Shown: one piece after another, positions 53,601-64,000 of the stretch
Layout of the letters: each line of letters opens with the position of its first letter
Numbering within the stretch: position 1 is the stretch's first letter
DNA from: Cladocopium goreaui
Lineage: Eukaryota; Sar; Dinophyceae; Suessiales; Symbiodiniaceae
Assembly (NCBI GenBank): GCA_947184155.2
Contig: CAMXCT020000252.1
Coordinates: forward strand, 133,312 to 197,311
DNA: 64,000 bases
Reading direction: 5' to 3'
Position numbers and translations under genes: made by a program
The notes under the pieces: model-generated
What the model saw: only the letters and a program-made list of their open reading frames with translations
Database searches by the model: none
What the model was told of the DNA's origin: nothing

Positions 53601-56304
53601 CACTGCTCTCCAGTTTGGCATTGTCAGTTTGTGAGGGAGGGGAGACACCGGGTGGGGAGGAAGGAGTGATAACAGGGTCAGAGAGTTCATTAGACAGTCT
53701 GACTTTACTTGCAATACCACCTTTCACCTCTCCACCAGTGGGTTTGATCTCTTGTAGGCTAGTTTTTCGACTGCTGAGAGCTTCTCTTTCACATGTAGGG
53801 GGTTTCTTGAGAGGGGTGGAGAGAAGTGCAGGTTGGGGAGGTAGCATCTCTTTATCTTCCTCCTCTATTTTGCGTACATCATTTCGGTGATGGTCTTGAT
53901 CAACAACCATATCAGTAATTGGTTGCTCACTGGTGCCAGCTGGGTGACTAGCAGGAAGGTTGGTCCATGGGATGGTTGGGCTGACAGTAGGGGGGTCAGT
54001 GTGTGCATCCCTCGGCGTTAATTGCCCTTCTGGACCTTTACAAGCACGCTGAGCACCTTTGGGTCCACCTTGACTGCTTGACCGCTCTGTATTTGGCTTC
54101 GCAGTGTCATGGACGCTTGCCCCAGCGACTGCATCAGCAAGGGGGGGACTGTTTTGGTAAGGGTTGATCTGTTGGGAAGGCGGTGTTGGCGGGGGGGTGG
54201 TGCCTACCGCGGCGTAAGCCGGAAATTGATATATTTCTTTCTTACTGCCGGGGGGGGTAGACGGGGTCCTAGGCAGTTTGGCACCATGGTCAGTAAGTTT
54301 GTCCTTCGTGACCGGCTGGTTCTGTGTGGAGTTTGAAGAAAGTACCGCAGTAGTTTTCCTATTGGTACCGCTGTTGTCGAAGGTATTAAATTTCCATGCA
54401 GCAATGGCTTCAACTTTAGTATCAGCCGTGATCATGGCACTGAAGTCAAAGTAGGGAGGCACGAGCATGACTAGATAACAAGCTTTGAAGGGATAAATTT
54501 GTAGAGCGTCGACTTTGGTGAGGTATAATGAGCTTTCGAGGCCGTCAACTCGATTGATTTGACATTGCCTTCCTGTCGGTATTTCAAACATTATAATTCT
54601 GGTAAATTTGGAGACTTGCTCAAACCTAAGGACGTTTTGCTTGCAGAAATCTCCTTTCGCACTATTCACTGCTTCAAAATGACTGAAAAGAGTCAAAAAG
54701 ATATCTAGTGTGTCTTTTACAGGTATTGGTTCAAGGAAGAGTATCCATGGGTAGGTCTCTTCAGAATAAGTGTATGACACCTGTTGAGTCGGTAGGTCAA
54801 CTGCTGAGTCCTTAAGGAGCCCAAACCGTCGCTTCTGTGAAGCATTCTGGGTGCTGACAGGGGCGATGACAGTGAGTCTGTTTTTGAAGCTTGGATTACA
54901 CTTTTCACCAATTCTACGCCAATGCTCTCCTTTGGTCTCGTGCCTGGGTGGTTCACCCGGTGCACCAGTTTGTGGCAGTATGTTTCCACAATGCTCTATC
55001 GTGCAAACAATATTGTTTCCTCTTCTGTCCTTGACTGAGAAAGAACATGGGAAGTTCTGCTTAACTTCATGAGGGATCCAAAAAGTGAGCATCGTGATAT
55101 TGACATTGTCTTCATTAACGATGGTTTGAAATTCAAATTTGGAGGCTGAAAAAGCATTAATGAGTGCAGAGCCAAGATCTGAGTCAATGACTGCTACTTC
55201 ATTTTCCAGGAGTGGGATGATGCTACTTTTTGCAATTTGAAGTGGTATAAAGGGCATACTGCCTATTGGTGCATATCTTACTTCAATTCGGTACCAGTTG
55301 CTGCCAATGGCAGTCACTTGACTAAGAACAAATTGTGTCGATTGCTGTCGTTGTCCAAAGGGCAAGTACGTTGTTGAACAATGCAATAAATTGCGGAGCA
55401 CTTCGATTTCTATGCCTTCTAGTTTCAGCATTACTTGAGCTTTAGACAGGAAAAAGTACTTTATTCTAAAGGACATAAGCTCCAGCGCAAGAGCATTTCG
55501 TTCTTGATCACTTAAGTGCCGAGTGGACATAACAGTGAAGGCAGCAGCCTCCCGCAGTTTATGTAAGCGAGTCCAGTCAATGCCTTCTTTGATTTGGAAC
55601 TGGGTATCTTGTGCTGTGTTAATTTCTTTCTGTAGTGATTCAATTGCTTCACGGATTTTGGTTCTTTGTAAGCATGAGTTCTTTTCATATTTAATAGTAA
55701 GCGGAACGCTTCTTTTTGACTTGTCAGAATTATAGCAGCCATTTGGTGATGTACTGGTCTCACTGACCCCTGGATATTGCCCTTGCCGTAGTTGTTTGCC
55801 AACAAAATTTTCAAAGGCAATACGAGCAGGCATTATCAGCTCATCAGTAATCGTGTCAGAGATTTGCCATTCGATTACCAACGGACTGCTTGACAGGCTA
55901 TCCATTTTGACTAGATATAGTACAGTAGGATATTTTTGATATCTGAGGGTTCCAGTGAGTTGCTTAATTTCTCGGATGGCTGCAATATGCCTATGGCAAG
56001 TGTCAAAAACTTTAGCTGCTATTTCAACTGGGCCAGTGTTGGCATGACACTCATAGATAAAAATGACAGTCTGTTGCATCGTCGCCAGTGTTCTCATAGC
56101 ACTTTGCGCAGCTCCAAAAGCGGGAAAAGCGTAAGCAGTCGTCTCCTGCTTCGCTGTCTGTGAATGCAGCTGATCATAGGTGGTCAGAAGTATGCCTTCA
56201 GGTGCTTTGATTTTGCTAGGAAAATGCACCATGAGAGTGGCATTCAATCCAAGTGCACCGAGACCTTCTGCAGCAGCCTGTTGTGCCTCGATGTGCTCCG
56301 ACAT
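50668..56304 (-). CDS. USP (ubiquitin hydrolase)-like protein with degenerate Cys box; contains assembly gap
   Basis: ATG at 56304, 81 bases after the nearest leader hairpin. The first 1,000 residues are partly low-complexity (Pro/Thr/Ser-rich about 690-1040). Near residue 1063 AIHCSHMSSMNTALYLL resembles the Cys box of ubiquitin-specific proteases (form TCYMNSALQxL), but the catalytic Cys position is Ser. After a one-base frame change near 52830 comes a CxxC...CxxC zinc-binding fold (CQACLRSS, CQACSCLD), ILVRIKVPPG and YEIQCLIATTR, as in the C-terminal half of a USP. A 100-N gap at 52034-52133 hides an unknown length; the tail (to 50668) continues beyond it. Likely a non-catalytic or diverged protease fold; ubiquitin binding is inferred only. 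Confidence 0.5.
52034..52133. other. Assembly gap (100 N)
   Basis: Exactly one hundred N, the usual placeholder for a gap of unknown size. Translations across it are not meaningful. Confidence 0.98.
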
Positions 56305-56384
56305 TCTGGCTTTGTCTTCTTATTACTAGGAAAAGGGGGTGTGTGTGAGAGGTATGACAAGTTACTCGAGATAAGATTGGGGAG

Positions 56385-57170
56385 GGGGGGGAGTACCTGC
56401 CACGTCTTTGGACAGATAAACCCGTAGAGCAGGGAGAGAGAGCTTAACAAAGGAAAGAGGGAGAAGAGGGGGTGGAGTAGGTAGCAGAGCACCTGTCACG
56501 TCTTTGGACAGATGCACTGTGTAACCAGAAAAGAGCAGTCTCTCCAATTGGTTCACGTAAGACGTAACAAAGTAAATCGAGGCTCAGACAAACAAAACAA
56601 GGGGGGGGAGGAAAAGGTGTCCTAAAAAAAGGGGGGGTTGGGTGGGGTAGGGAACAGAGACCTGTCACGTCTTTGGACAGATACACTGTGTAACCTGAAG
56701 AGAGCAGCGGGGAAAAGAAGGGGTCTTGTAAAAGACCAATATAAGAAACAGAGCACCTGTCACGTCTTTGGACAGACACACTGTGCAAACAAAAGAAGGC
56801 AGCTGTTATCAGAGGGGTCGTGAAAGAAACAGATGAAAAACAGAGTACCTGCCACGTCTTTGGACAGACACACTGTGAAAAGGTTATGTGGAGGTAATGA
56901 GAAGAAGTCCTGAAAGGTAAAAGGGACAAGAAGAATCACTGTAATAGAAGCAAAAAGAGGACCTTAGTAGAGCGATGCAGAAAGAAGAACAGTGACCTGT
57001 CACGTCTTTGGACAGACACACTGTGTGAGCGCAAAAATTCCTTAGTAAATAAGAAGAAGTGAGCCTGTCACGTCTTAGGACAGACACCCTGTGTAGACGC
57101 AAGCAACCGAAAAGGGGTGAGCGAAGGTTGCGCGGGGTGCCTGTCACGTCTTTGGACAGACACCCAGGCA
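56385..57170 (-). promoter_or_regulatory. Cluster of eight two-stem leader hairpins (copies 11-18)
   Basis: Inner stems start at 56397, 56493, 56662, 56757, 56849, 56997, 57065 and 57141. Most are CTGTC/GACAG with outer ACAG/CTGT; 57141 has outer GGGTG/CACCC and 56989 has ACAGTG/CACTGT. Two copies (56397, 56849) have CTGCC against GACAG, one mismatch each. Loops are ACGTCTTTG except ACGTCTTAG at 57065. Spacing is irregular (68-169 bases), and flanks such as AACAGAG and ACACACTGTG recur, so the cluster grew by local duplication. All precede the ATG at 56304. Confidence 0.9.
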
Positions 57171-57479
57171 ACAGAGAAAAGCAAAACTTAAGATCTGAGC
57201 TCGATGCCAATCAGGTGATCAAAAATCACAAAAACAGAACGAAGGTTTACGCAATCTCTCAACCAGGTGTTCAATCTAAGGGCCAGACGAAAACCGTAAG
57301 AGAGCAACAAAATTAAACACAATCTCAAATTAAAAAAAGGGGGGGTTCCGGCAGCACAGGAGGAATCGAGCACAGTAAGTCGCCCCAGCAACAAACTACA
57401 CACCAAGTCCCTTACCCCTGGGCTAACTACGCAGTTACCAGTACTCTCCTCTGCAACAGGTGTGCTCGGCTACTGGTAA

Positions 57480-57511
57480 CTTGAACCAAAAACTTGAGCC
57501 AAAGGCTACGG
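57480..57511 (-). other. Relict dinoflagellate spliced leader plus partial second copy
   Basis: Minus strand 57511-57493 reads CCGTAGCCTTTGGCTCAAG, the 22-base dinoflagellate leader minus its first base and an internal AT. Immediately after, TTTTTGGTTCAAG repeats the leader's 3' half. Tandem relicts of this kind arise when a trans-spliced mRNA is reverse transcribed, inserted and trans-spliced again. Confidence 0.75.
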
Positions 57512-60500
57512 TTGGCTCCCAAAACAGGATCCAAAAAACCAGTAGAAACATGGCGGCCAGAAAGGGACCTCGACTGTAGTCTACCTAAGTTAACAAAGTT
57601 TCCGTGCGGTTCAAACCAGCCGGTTGCTGAAGTTCTTGCCTTATTCGCACCGGCAAATATAGACCCGCCTATATTCGTCGCCAGCGGTGCGAAGCATAGC
57701 CACCTCGCATATGTTGAGGCCCTGTACCACGCTGATACTTCTGAACTACACTATCCAAGATAAGAGTGGCACGTTCTGTCATGGCAGTGAGTTCGGGCTG
57801 CGAGTTCAATGGCCATTCTGCCTCAGATGACATGCATCTCTGCTTTGGTCGAGCAAGTCAGCCACGTATCTGCAGGGCCCTGTGCAACGGATACCTGCAA
57901 GACAGATTCACGTCGTGACAGGAATCCAGACCAGTACCAGGGGCGATCACAAAGAGAACATACTGTCAAGGTCCCTTTCTCGCAGCCATGTTTTGACCAC
58001 TTTTTTGGGCCTTGTTTTAGGGGCCATGATGAAGCAGGTTTGTTGGCATTCGAGGCGCTCCAAGGCTTACCAAGGCTTGCCCGAGGCACGAGGACAAAGC
58101 GAGGCTCACGGGGACTCAAATCTATATAATACTATGGTTGGGGTCCCTTAGCCATGATTGATGGTGTGGCAGTGGGACACTGTGGTGCCTTCTGGACTTG
58201 CAAAAGGATCAAAACTGAGCAAAAAGCTACCCAATACCTAGCCGGGTTGGCAACGGTTACCATCTCCTCAAGGGCCAATTTGCATAATTATACCACCATG
58301 GTCCAACAGTTCCTTGGTACCCTACCCCTGCCCATGGCTGTCTACATGTTAGACTACTACCTGCCCATGCTCAGTCCTAATGAAGGCTACAATGAAACAG
58401 GGTTAACAATGCAAAGTGCAGGACCGGTTCGACAGCCATCACAACCCATTGCCCTGGAGTTCCTTTTCAAAGGCAGCGAGTTTGGCCACTGGCGAGTCAA
58501 AGGCGGACAGGATGCATTCGCGTTCCGACATCCAAGCCTTGGTAAAACTGATGTGTTTAGCCTACTTGCCAGCGATGCGCACCATCACAAAGTCAGCCCC
58601 ATTGGCACGGGTAGGCTCATCGCCATGGTTGGCACAGCAGAAGCACCAGCTGATGACGGAGATGACCTCCAAGTCCTATTTGGATTGGTCCTCGCCATCA
58701 CACCGCGTGCAGCCAAAAAGAAGGATGAGCTGGCAGCCTCACGTATATACAGACAATGTAACCCTAAATTCATTGAGGTCGCCTTCCTCACCGTACCAGC
58801 CATTGAGTTCTTTGCAAAGGAACAGCTTGAAACCCTCCAAGACTTGTACACTGATTCTGACCAACGCCTGGACCCTATTGATGCAACTGTCCAGGGGCAA
58901 AACAGTCCGGTTCCAAAGGTCTTTTTTCTCCACACAATGTGGATGTTTGGATGTACCAAGCCCACCCGCGAGCTTACAGCCGTCGCGCAAACCTCCCCGT
59001 GCAGGTACCACCTGGAACTAGGCATCTATAATGTCCAAACAGCAGTGGAGGGAATGGAGGGCAACAAAAGATCACATTTCTTGCATTTGTGCGGTCAGTT
59101 GCTGCACCTAGTGCTAACTCCATGTCACGTTGAAGGCGAGCATCACCCCTGGACCCGCTCCACAGCGCTATCCTTTGCTGCTGAAATTGACGGACATGTT
59201 TTAGGCACACTCTGTGCAGTGACAATGGCTTTGCTCACCAACCGGCTCGATCTGTGCATCCAAGGGCTCTTCGGAGCAGGCAAGTCGAAATCGATGGCAA
59301 TCCTTATCCTGGCGCTGATTGAGATCGATGCCACCGACAGCCTTAAGATATTGTTCATTTGTAAAGAGAACTCCGGTACTAGATCTTTTGCTGACCTCCT
59401 CCTATGGCTCGACCCCCCGTCGGGGGTGTTTAGGCGCATGGGTAGGCTGGTGGGAGACCAAGAGCGCAACAAAAGCAGTTACTCCCACACAAAATTTGAT
59501 ATCCACCCGAAAGAAGGCAAATGTTGCACAAGTGTCAGCTAATCTTAGCCACCGGGGGAACGGTAGCCCAGGATCTTACCATGCAATGGTCCACAATGGG
59601 TGGTTTTATGCAAGAGCTGTCCCTTCTGGTCATTGATGAAGGCCAGCAGTATGGCACTGACCGAGAAATTGCAGTTATCAGCCTGCTGAGGCAGCAACCT
59701 CTGGTATTGTGGACAGGAGACTCAGAGCAGACACCCGGCGGCATTGATCGGGCAGCTCGCAACGCAAAGCGCTCCCGACAACTACTGGCCTGCGAAGCAA
59801 CCGCAATTATTACACGCCAGCCACCCTTGCCGATGCTATGACCCGACTGCTAGATGGTTCGGCCAATGAAGGTCTGACGACTCTTAGTCAAATTCTCAAA
59901 CGAGGACAGTCCACTTTAGGCCGGCTATGGACAAGTCAGCTATCGCCACAGGATGAGGAAGATCTTAAAGTAGCCAGCGCTGTTCTTCCAGGCCTCCAAG
60001 CCGTATTTAAAGCAACGCAGCCCACTATGCGGCGACACTCCCGTTTCGTAGAATCGGAACTGCTGGAGGGTGCTGTTCTCAATCTTCCACGGTCTCTTGT
60101 GCGCCTTGCCTGGATCTTGCAACATGCCGCTACCCTCCTGCCCATGGCTGGGGACATACATTAAATTCCCAAACCGCTGGTGTGAGTGACATCCATGCTT
60201 GGGGGTTAATGCTTCCCTCCAGCTCCAGAGTTAGTCCTGTGACATACCATGCAGTGGTTGCAGTAAGATACCCCGCTCTCTGCAGACAGGTAAATGGCCT
60301 ATGGGAACTAGGCAGTTTTGCCTCGGGAGGACTACCAGACAAACCACCAGGGTTTCAGCTGGTGCTTTGGGATACCAATGCTAGGATTAACGGTTTGGTA
60401 GCGACTGACCTAGAGACTCTTGTGTCAGAGGTCCTCACCTCCTTCCCTTGTAATGCTGGATTTGCGGATGGACTCTTTACAATGACCACAGCAACTGATC

Positions 60501-63260
60501 ACAAGAACAACTTGAATCGCTCCGTGCTCAAAAGAGACTATGTTCGTACCTTGCGTGTCGAGACAATTCAGCCGGAGGAACAGCACAGGTATCAATCGTG
60601 GCTCAGCCCAGCATTGGTTTTCTCAACACTAAATATTACTCCAATGGCTCTCCTACAGAAGATACAGAAGATTGCCTGGGCAGAATCACTGTAGGACTCA
60701 CCCGGTCCAAATCATTAACCTTGCTAGTCTCACCTCTGGACATGATGGGGCTCATGGGCATGGCACAGGTGATTGCCACATCGTCTACGGCATCGGGGGC
60801 CTACGGAGGGGAGAAACGACATGGAAGTGCCAGAATTTAACCCTGACCCAGTACAAGAGAATCTTGCGCAATTAAGCCGTTGGTCACTGAATTCACCACC
60901 AAACTGGGAATACCCGCCCTCGCTATCGCCAACCAATACTACGATCAGCATGCTGATGAGGTAAAGCGAGCAAGGTACCGTTTGATATTGGTCCGAGGGT
61001 CAGACCTTTGATGGTTGGACAGAGCGCGCTTCCAAGAAATTCAAGCAGGCTTGCGAACCCAACACAAGTGGCTCCCCAAGCAACATCTCCCTTTCTCCGA
61101 AGTCGTCCTATATGCCTATGCTGCTGATCGCACACCCTTTCCCACCTACGTGTGCCTACCTTCAGGACTGTATAAAGCACGCACCGGGAATGTAGTAGCG
61201 CAGACAGGCCCAGACCAGGAGATCCTGTCCCTGCCTGGCATATATTTCTTTGATGGATGGCGATTACACCCAAATTTGCCAATCCCAGACCACCTGCCAC
61301 GCGCAGCAGAGGCACCAGTTCAAGGTACCGCTCCTGATGCACCTACACCTGATGCGGAACCCAAACGGTCGCCAGAAGAAGAAGCGAGGGACATTCTTGC
61401 AGTAGCCGCCAAGAACCAGCCAGAGGATGGCCCGAGCACAAGAAAAGCAGCTGTCCGCGCATGTAAATACCTGAGAGCCATGGTCAACCAATACGAAACC
61501 ACCATCCAAGCTGTGCATAGTGCCGCCCGCACCCACACGCAAGGAAGTAAAGGCATGGTTGGACCTCCTGTTGATTATCGCCCACAAGGAGAAGCCCTCC
61601 CAGTAATATCAGCAGACCTCACCTCTGAATTATTGCATTGCCTATCCACGCTCCCAGACCCATGGCCCTTAGCCAAAATTACCATCGATATGGAGAAACC
61701 GAGCCAATGGGTCTCAAAATTGTGCAGACTTTATTTTGCGGACGAGTACGCCAAGCGCACAGTAGGACTTCCCTCACGTAAACATGTTCCGGACATTGCA
61801 GGCGCCCTCCGAGCAGTTCAAGCCATCCTCCCCAAACTTGAAGTCAAGATGATTGAATTCTTAGCTGAATGGATGGTAACTCTGTTAATGCCAGCCAGAC
61901 ACGTAATGGAAGTGAGGGCACCTCATCTTTCCTTCATGATGCTCAAGGAATACTGGTTCAGGGAACTTTACTTAGGCCTGAAAGTCACAGCGTCCTTTGA
62001 CCGCTCTGAGTCATATACCAGAGTGATCGATGGTCAGGTAAGATGCATCACGCCTGAAGTGAAGCCGCAGAATTTGCAGGTCATTTGGAATGTGCAGTTC
62101 ATCACAGTCTTTGTGCCAGCATGGATGATCCCGCCTGTCTACCATAGCCTACGCAGAGAAAGCATCAAAACTGCGAGTTCTGGCAGCCCCATAGGAGTCC
62201 AGTCAGTCCGCCCTACTTGGTTTGAGGACACAACACCTAAGGACCCTACCTCTCAGCAATCTCAAGACCCTCACAAGGAGCAAGCCCAGCCACTTCATGG
62301 TCTTAAGTTAGTCATCAAAGAAGAAGAGTTACCAGCGACTGACCAACCGCAATTCCAGTCGCTTGAGCTGTTGGCTAGCAGGGGCCTGTTGGCACCTGAT
62401 ACATGGAAGTGCAAACGTGCACAAGTCAGCCTGAAAGCAACTATTGATGTCCCCATGTTGGGTACAATCATAGAGCAAAATGGCGATGGGCTCCTGGAAG
62501 ACTCCCACATGCCAGTAGGATGGCCACTCCACATCGATGGCACTGTCAGACAATGTTGCATTCACAGAACTGCTAGTTTGCAAGAATTAGACGATATGCT
62601 CAAGGAATACGACATGAAACGAGATTCTGTTGAAATCAACCATGACGCGCCTCAATGGTCCCATCATGCAGTGTGGAACCGCAAGTATATGGAACCAAGA
62701 CCTGGATATACGCTGGAACAGCTATGGGCTGACTCCGAACCTGCAGTAAATAAAAAACGACCACTTCCTATGAAGTACAGGCAGATGACCTTCAGCGTGC
62801 CGTATCGGCCATTCGGCATTTTCCGCCCCCTATTCCTCCGGACAGCCCCTTCATACAAGCGTTAGGAACACCAGCTGCCCTAAAAGCCCCACCACAGACT
62901 GATACCCTAGCGCAGAGGGCACTGGAAGAATGGGAGCGTACTCTGTGCGAAAACAAGGCAGTAGCAATCCTTGCCGAGATACAAGCTGGACGACCGACCA
63001 TCATCCACAAAGATGGCGGGGAAATGCTTATTGCCATTGTTCTGGACAAGCCACTGGAGGAAGCAAAGAAATTAGTTGATGACCCTGCGGCATTTACCCG
63101 CGAAATGACACGCATCCTGCGCGACAAGCATACTCACCCGCTCATAGCCCAAATGATGAAACCTGCGGAGAGCAGTGAGCCACCCTCTGCCACTGCGAGC
63201 GCGAGTGGTGCCAGTAGCAGTCGAGACCTTCGCACTACACCACATGAACAGTTCCAATAA
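57494..63260 (+). pseudogene. Heavily broken copy C of the giant hydrolase-helicase gene
   Basis: Pieces in at least six frames follow the order of the minus-strand copy. The N-terminal remnant is weak (57.5-58.1 kb; the GxSxG motif is not preserved). Helicase pieces: GLFGAGKSKS (Walker A, about 59270), LLVIDEGQQYG and LWTGDSEQTPGG (about 59620-59740), and EDCLGRITVGLTRSKSLTLLVSP (motif VI, split over two frames). The C-terminal domain is one long ORF, 61015-62865 (GIYFFDGWRL, LLASRGLLAP), continuing in another frame to 63260. The many shifts are not limited to homopolymers, so this copy is probably dead. It is the only copy on this strand with the C-terminal domain and has no introner, which dates the intron after the split. 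Confidence 0.75.
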
Positions 63261-63332
63261 AACGCACCAAATGACACAAAGTACCCAAGTTCCACGAAGA
63301 GCAATCAGCATCCAACTTCAACTAACTTGAAC

Positions 63333-63494
63333 GGCGTTGTTACCATCGGGTACTCATGGTTGACAACTGCCTGCTACGATCCCTCTTCCAGTCGACATAC
63401 TGGAGCCAGCATAGGATTGCCAGCACAATATATCTTGGTGACAGTACGGTTGAGCGGCGTTGTCACCATGGGGTACTCATGGTTGATTACTGCC
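63333..63494 (+). promoter_or_regulatory. Two leader-type hairpins of a second family
   Basis: 63333-63371: outer GTTGT/ACAAC, inner ACCAT/ATGGT, loop CGGGTACTC. 63456-63494: the same inner stem, loop GGGGTACTC, weaker outer stem (GGC/GCC). Geometry (5-bp inner stem, nine-base loop, outer stem) is that of the 18-copy family, but the loop sequence is different and they lie on the + strand upstream of the + strand gene at 63519. Confidence 0.6.
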
Positions 63495-63518
63495 CGCTGC
63501 GGCTACCATGTTCTCAGC

Positions 63519-64000
63519 ATGCAGAATCGAGCATGGGACGGGAGGCGGGGGGGGCGTATACTTATAATCCTTTCATTGGTGTTTGTTGTTTTGTTTCCTT
63601 TAACGTTGCATGGTAGTGTAGTGAGATGTCAAAGTACATCAAGCCATGGTGCCTGTCGCCGTTTGACTGTCGATCAACCAAACTTTCGACCGACCATTGA
63701 TGTTCACCACACCATCACATGCCCATTCTCGATGAAGCTTGCTACACTGTGCACACCAGTTGAATACCTGAAAGCCTTTGTCCACCTACAAACCGGTAGA
63801 CAACTGTTCCTTGGAATGGAGCGACCGACCCCGATCAAAGATGCCGCTGTCCATCGTCTTGCACAGTCAATTGCACAAATGACCCTCTGCCAGGTCACTA
63901 CCACTGAGATCGATGATGCCACCAAGCTTCTAGAGAAGGCCCGACAGAAACTCCAAGGAATCCAAAACATCCCACCCCAGAGGGTAAATGACCTTGATAC
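63519..64000 (+). CDS. Membrane-anchored coiled-coil protein, 5' part (runs off window)
   Basis: ATG at 63519, open to the window end (160 codons). A short basic start (NRAWDGRRGGR) leads into a strong hydrophobic segment, ILIILSLVFVVLFPLTL, giving a signal peptide or signal anchor. Then comes a Cys-containing region, and from about residue 115 a helical stretch (DAAVHRLAQSIAQMTL, DDATKLLEKARQKLQGI) likely to form a coiled coil. It matches the minus-strand fragment at 2164-2542, which supplies the C-terminus lacking here. Two leader-type hairpins stand just upstream, which supports this start. The helicase copy C ends 258 bases before it. Function unknown; the location is probably membrane or secretory. 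Confidence 0.7.
   Translation, partial: MQNRAWDGRRGGRILIILSLVFVVLFPLTLHGSVVRCQSTSSHGACRRLTVDQPNFRPTIDVHHTITCPFSMKLATLCTPVEYLKAFVHLQTGRQLFLGMERPTPIKDAAVHRLAQSIAQMTLCQVTTTEIDDATKLLEKARQKLQGIQNIPPQRVNDLD

Larger units (their letters stand above)
44640..57511 (-). mobile_element. Candidate LINE-like element with ubiquitin-hydrolase-like ORF1
   Basis: In sense: relict spliced leader (57511-57480), a leader with eight hairpins, a long protein with USP-like features (56304-50668), then after 158 bases an endonuclease/RT/RNase H protein (50509-44672). The order ORF1 then ORF2 on one strand fits a non-LTR retrotransposon whose RNA was trans-spliced before reverse transcription. No 3' poly(A) or target duplication was identified, so the two genes may be separate units. 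Confidence 0.4.

Noticed and set aside
56385-57170. CRISPR-like array
   Set aside because: The repeats are hairpins with irregular spacing (68-169 bases), varying stems and a eukaryotic context, and single copies occur in front of many other genes; no cas gene.
56244-57210. ORFs with repeated peptides such as SVQRRDRC and LSKDVTG
   Set aside because: They are translations of the leader hairpin repeats in three frames, not proteins.
1-64000. tRNA or rRNA genes
   Set aside because: No B-box-like or conserved rRNA segment was found by eye; the tRNA-like primer site at 11764 is part of the copia element.

Overview
ORGANISM. The window reads as nuclear DNA of a dinoflagellate, with confidence of about 0.85. 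At 57493-57511 (minus strand) there is a near-complete relict of the dinoflagellate trans-spliced leader, followed by a second partial relict. The genes form a long one-way array. Retrotransposons dominate: a Ty1/copia element, a tyrosine-recombinase (DIRS/PAT/Ngaro-like) element and a LINE-like reverse transcriptase. No prokaryotic operon, rRNA or tRNA gene was seen. One 100-N assembly gap lies at 52034-52133. Many reading frames break at homopolymers by exactly one missing base, so single-base assembly error is a recurrent alternative to true decay.

LAYOUT. (1) 1-2542: a + strand fragment of a large hydrolase-helicase gene, then noncoding DNA, then the minus-strand 3' end of a coiled-coil gene. 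(2) 2543-12280: a Ty1/copia element on the minus strand with one long gag-pol frame, a small methyltransferase-like ORF, a third ORF, two LTR copies and a tRNA-Met-type primer site. (3) 12281-14892: mostly noncoding. (4) 33190 down to 14893, minus strand: one giant gene of about 2,547 codons (glycosyltransferase-like, alpha/beta-hydrolase-like, SF1 helicase and C-terminal domain). It is interrupted by a 9.7-kb tyrosine-recombinase retrotransposon (21815-31538); removing that element rejoins the gene in frame. It also holds an about 930-bp intron. (5) 33.2-44.3 kb: an array of small minus-strand genes. (6) 44.6-57.5 kb, minus: an endonuclease/RT/RNase H protein and, upstream of it, a ubiquitin-hydrolase-like protein. 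(7) 57.5-64 kb, plus strand: a third, heavily broken copy of the giant gene, then a membrane-anchored gene running off the end.

WHAT TIES IT TOGETHER. Two signals cut across the genes. First, a short two-stem RNA-like element occurs 18 times in the minus-strand array, mostly 20-220 bases upstream of a start codon. Its loop is conserved and its stems change by compensating pairs. Second, three nearly identical 0.93-1.02-kb introns sit in three unrelated genes. Each has GT...AG ends and in each case removal restores the frame, which is the signature of introner-type mobile introns. The two retrotransposons, although unrelated, each carry a cytosine-methyltransferase-like module. Degenerate spliced-leader-like sequences upstream of several hairpins suggest that some genes passed through processed mRNA before reinsertion.
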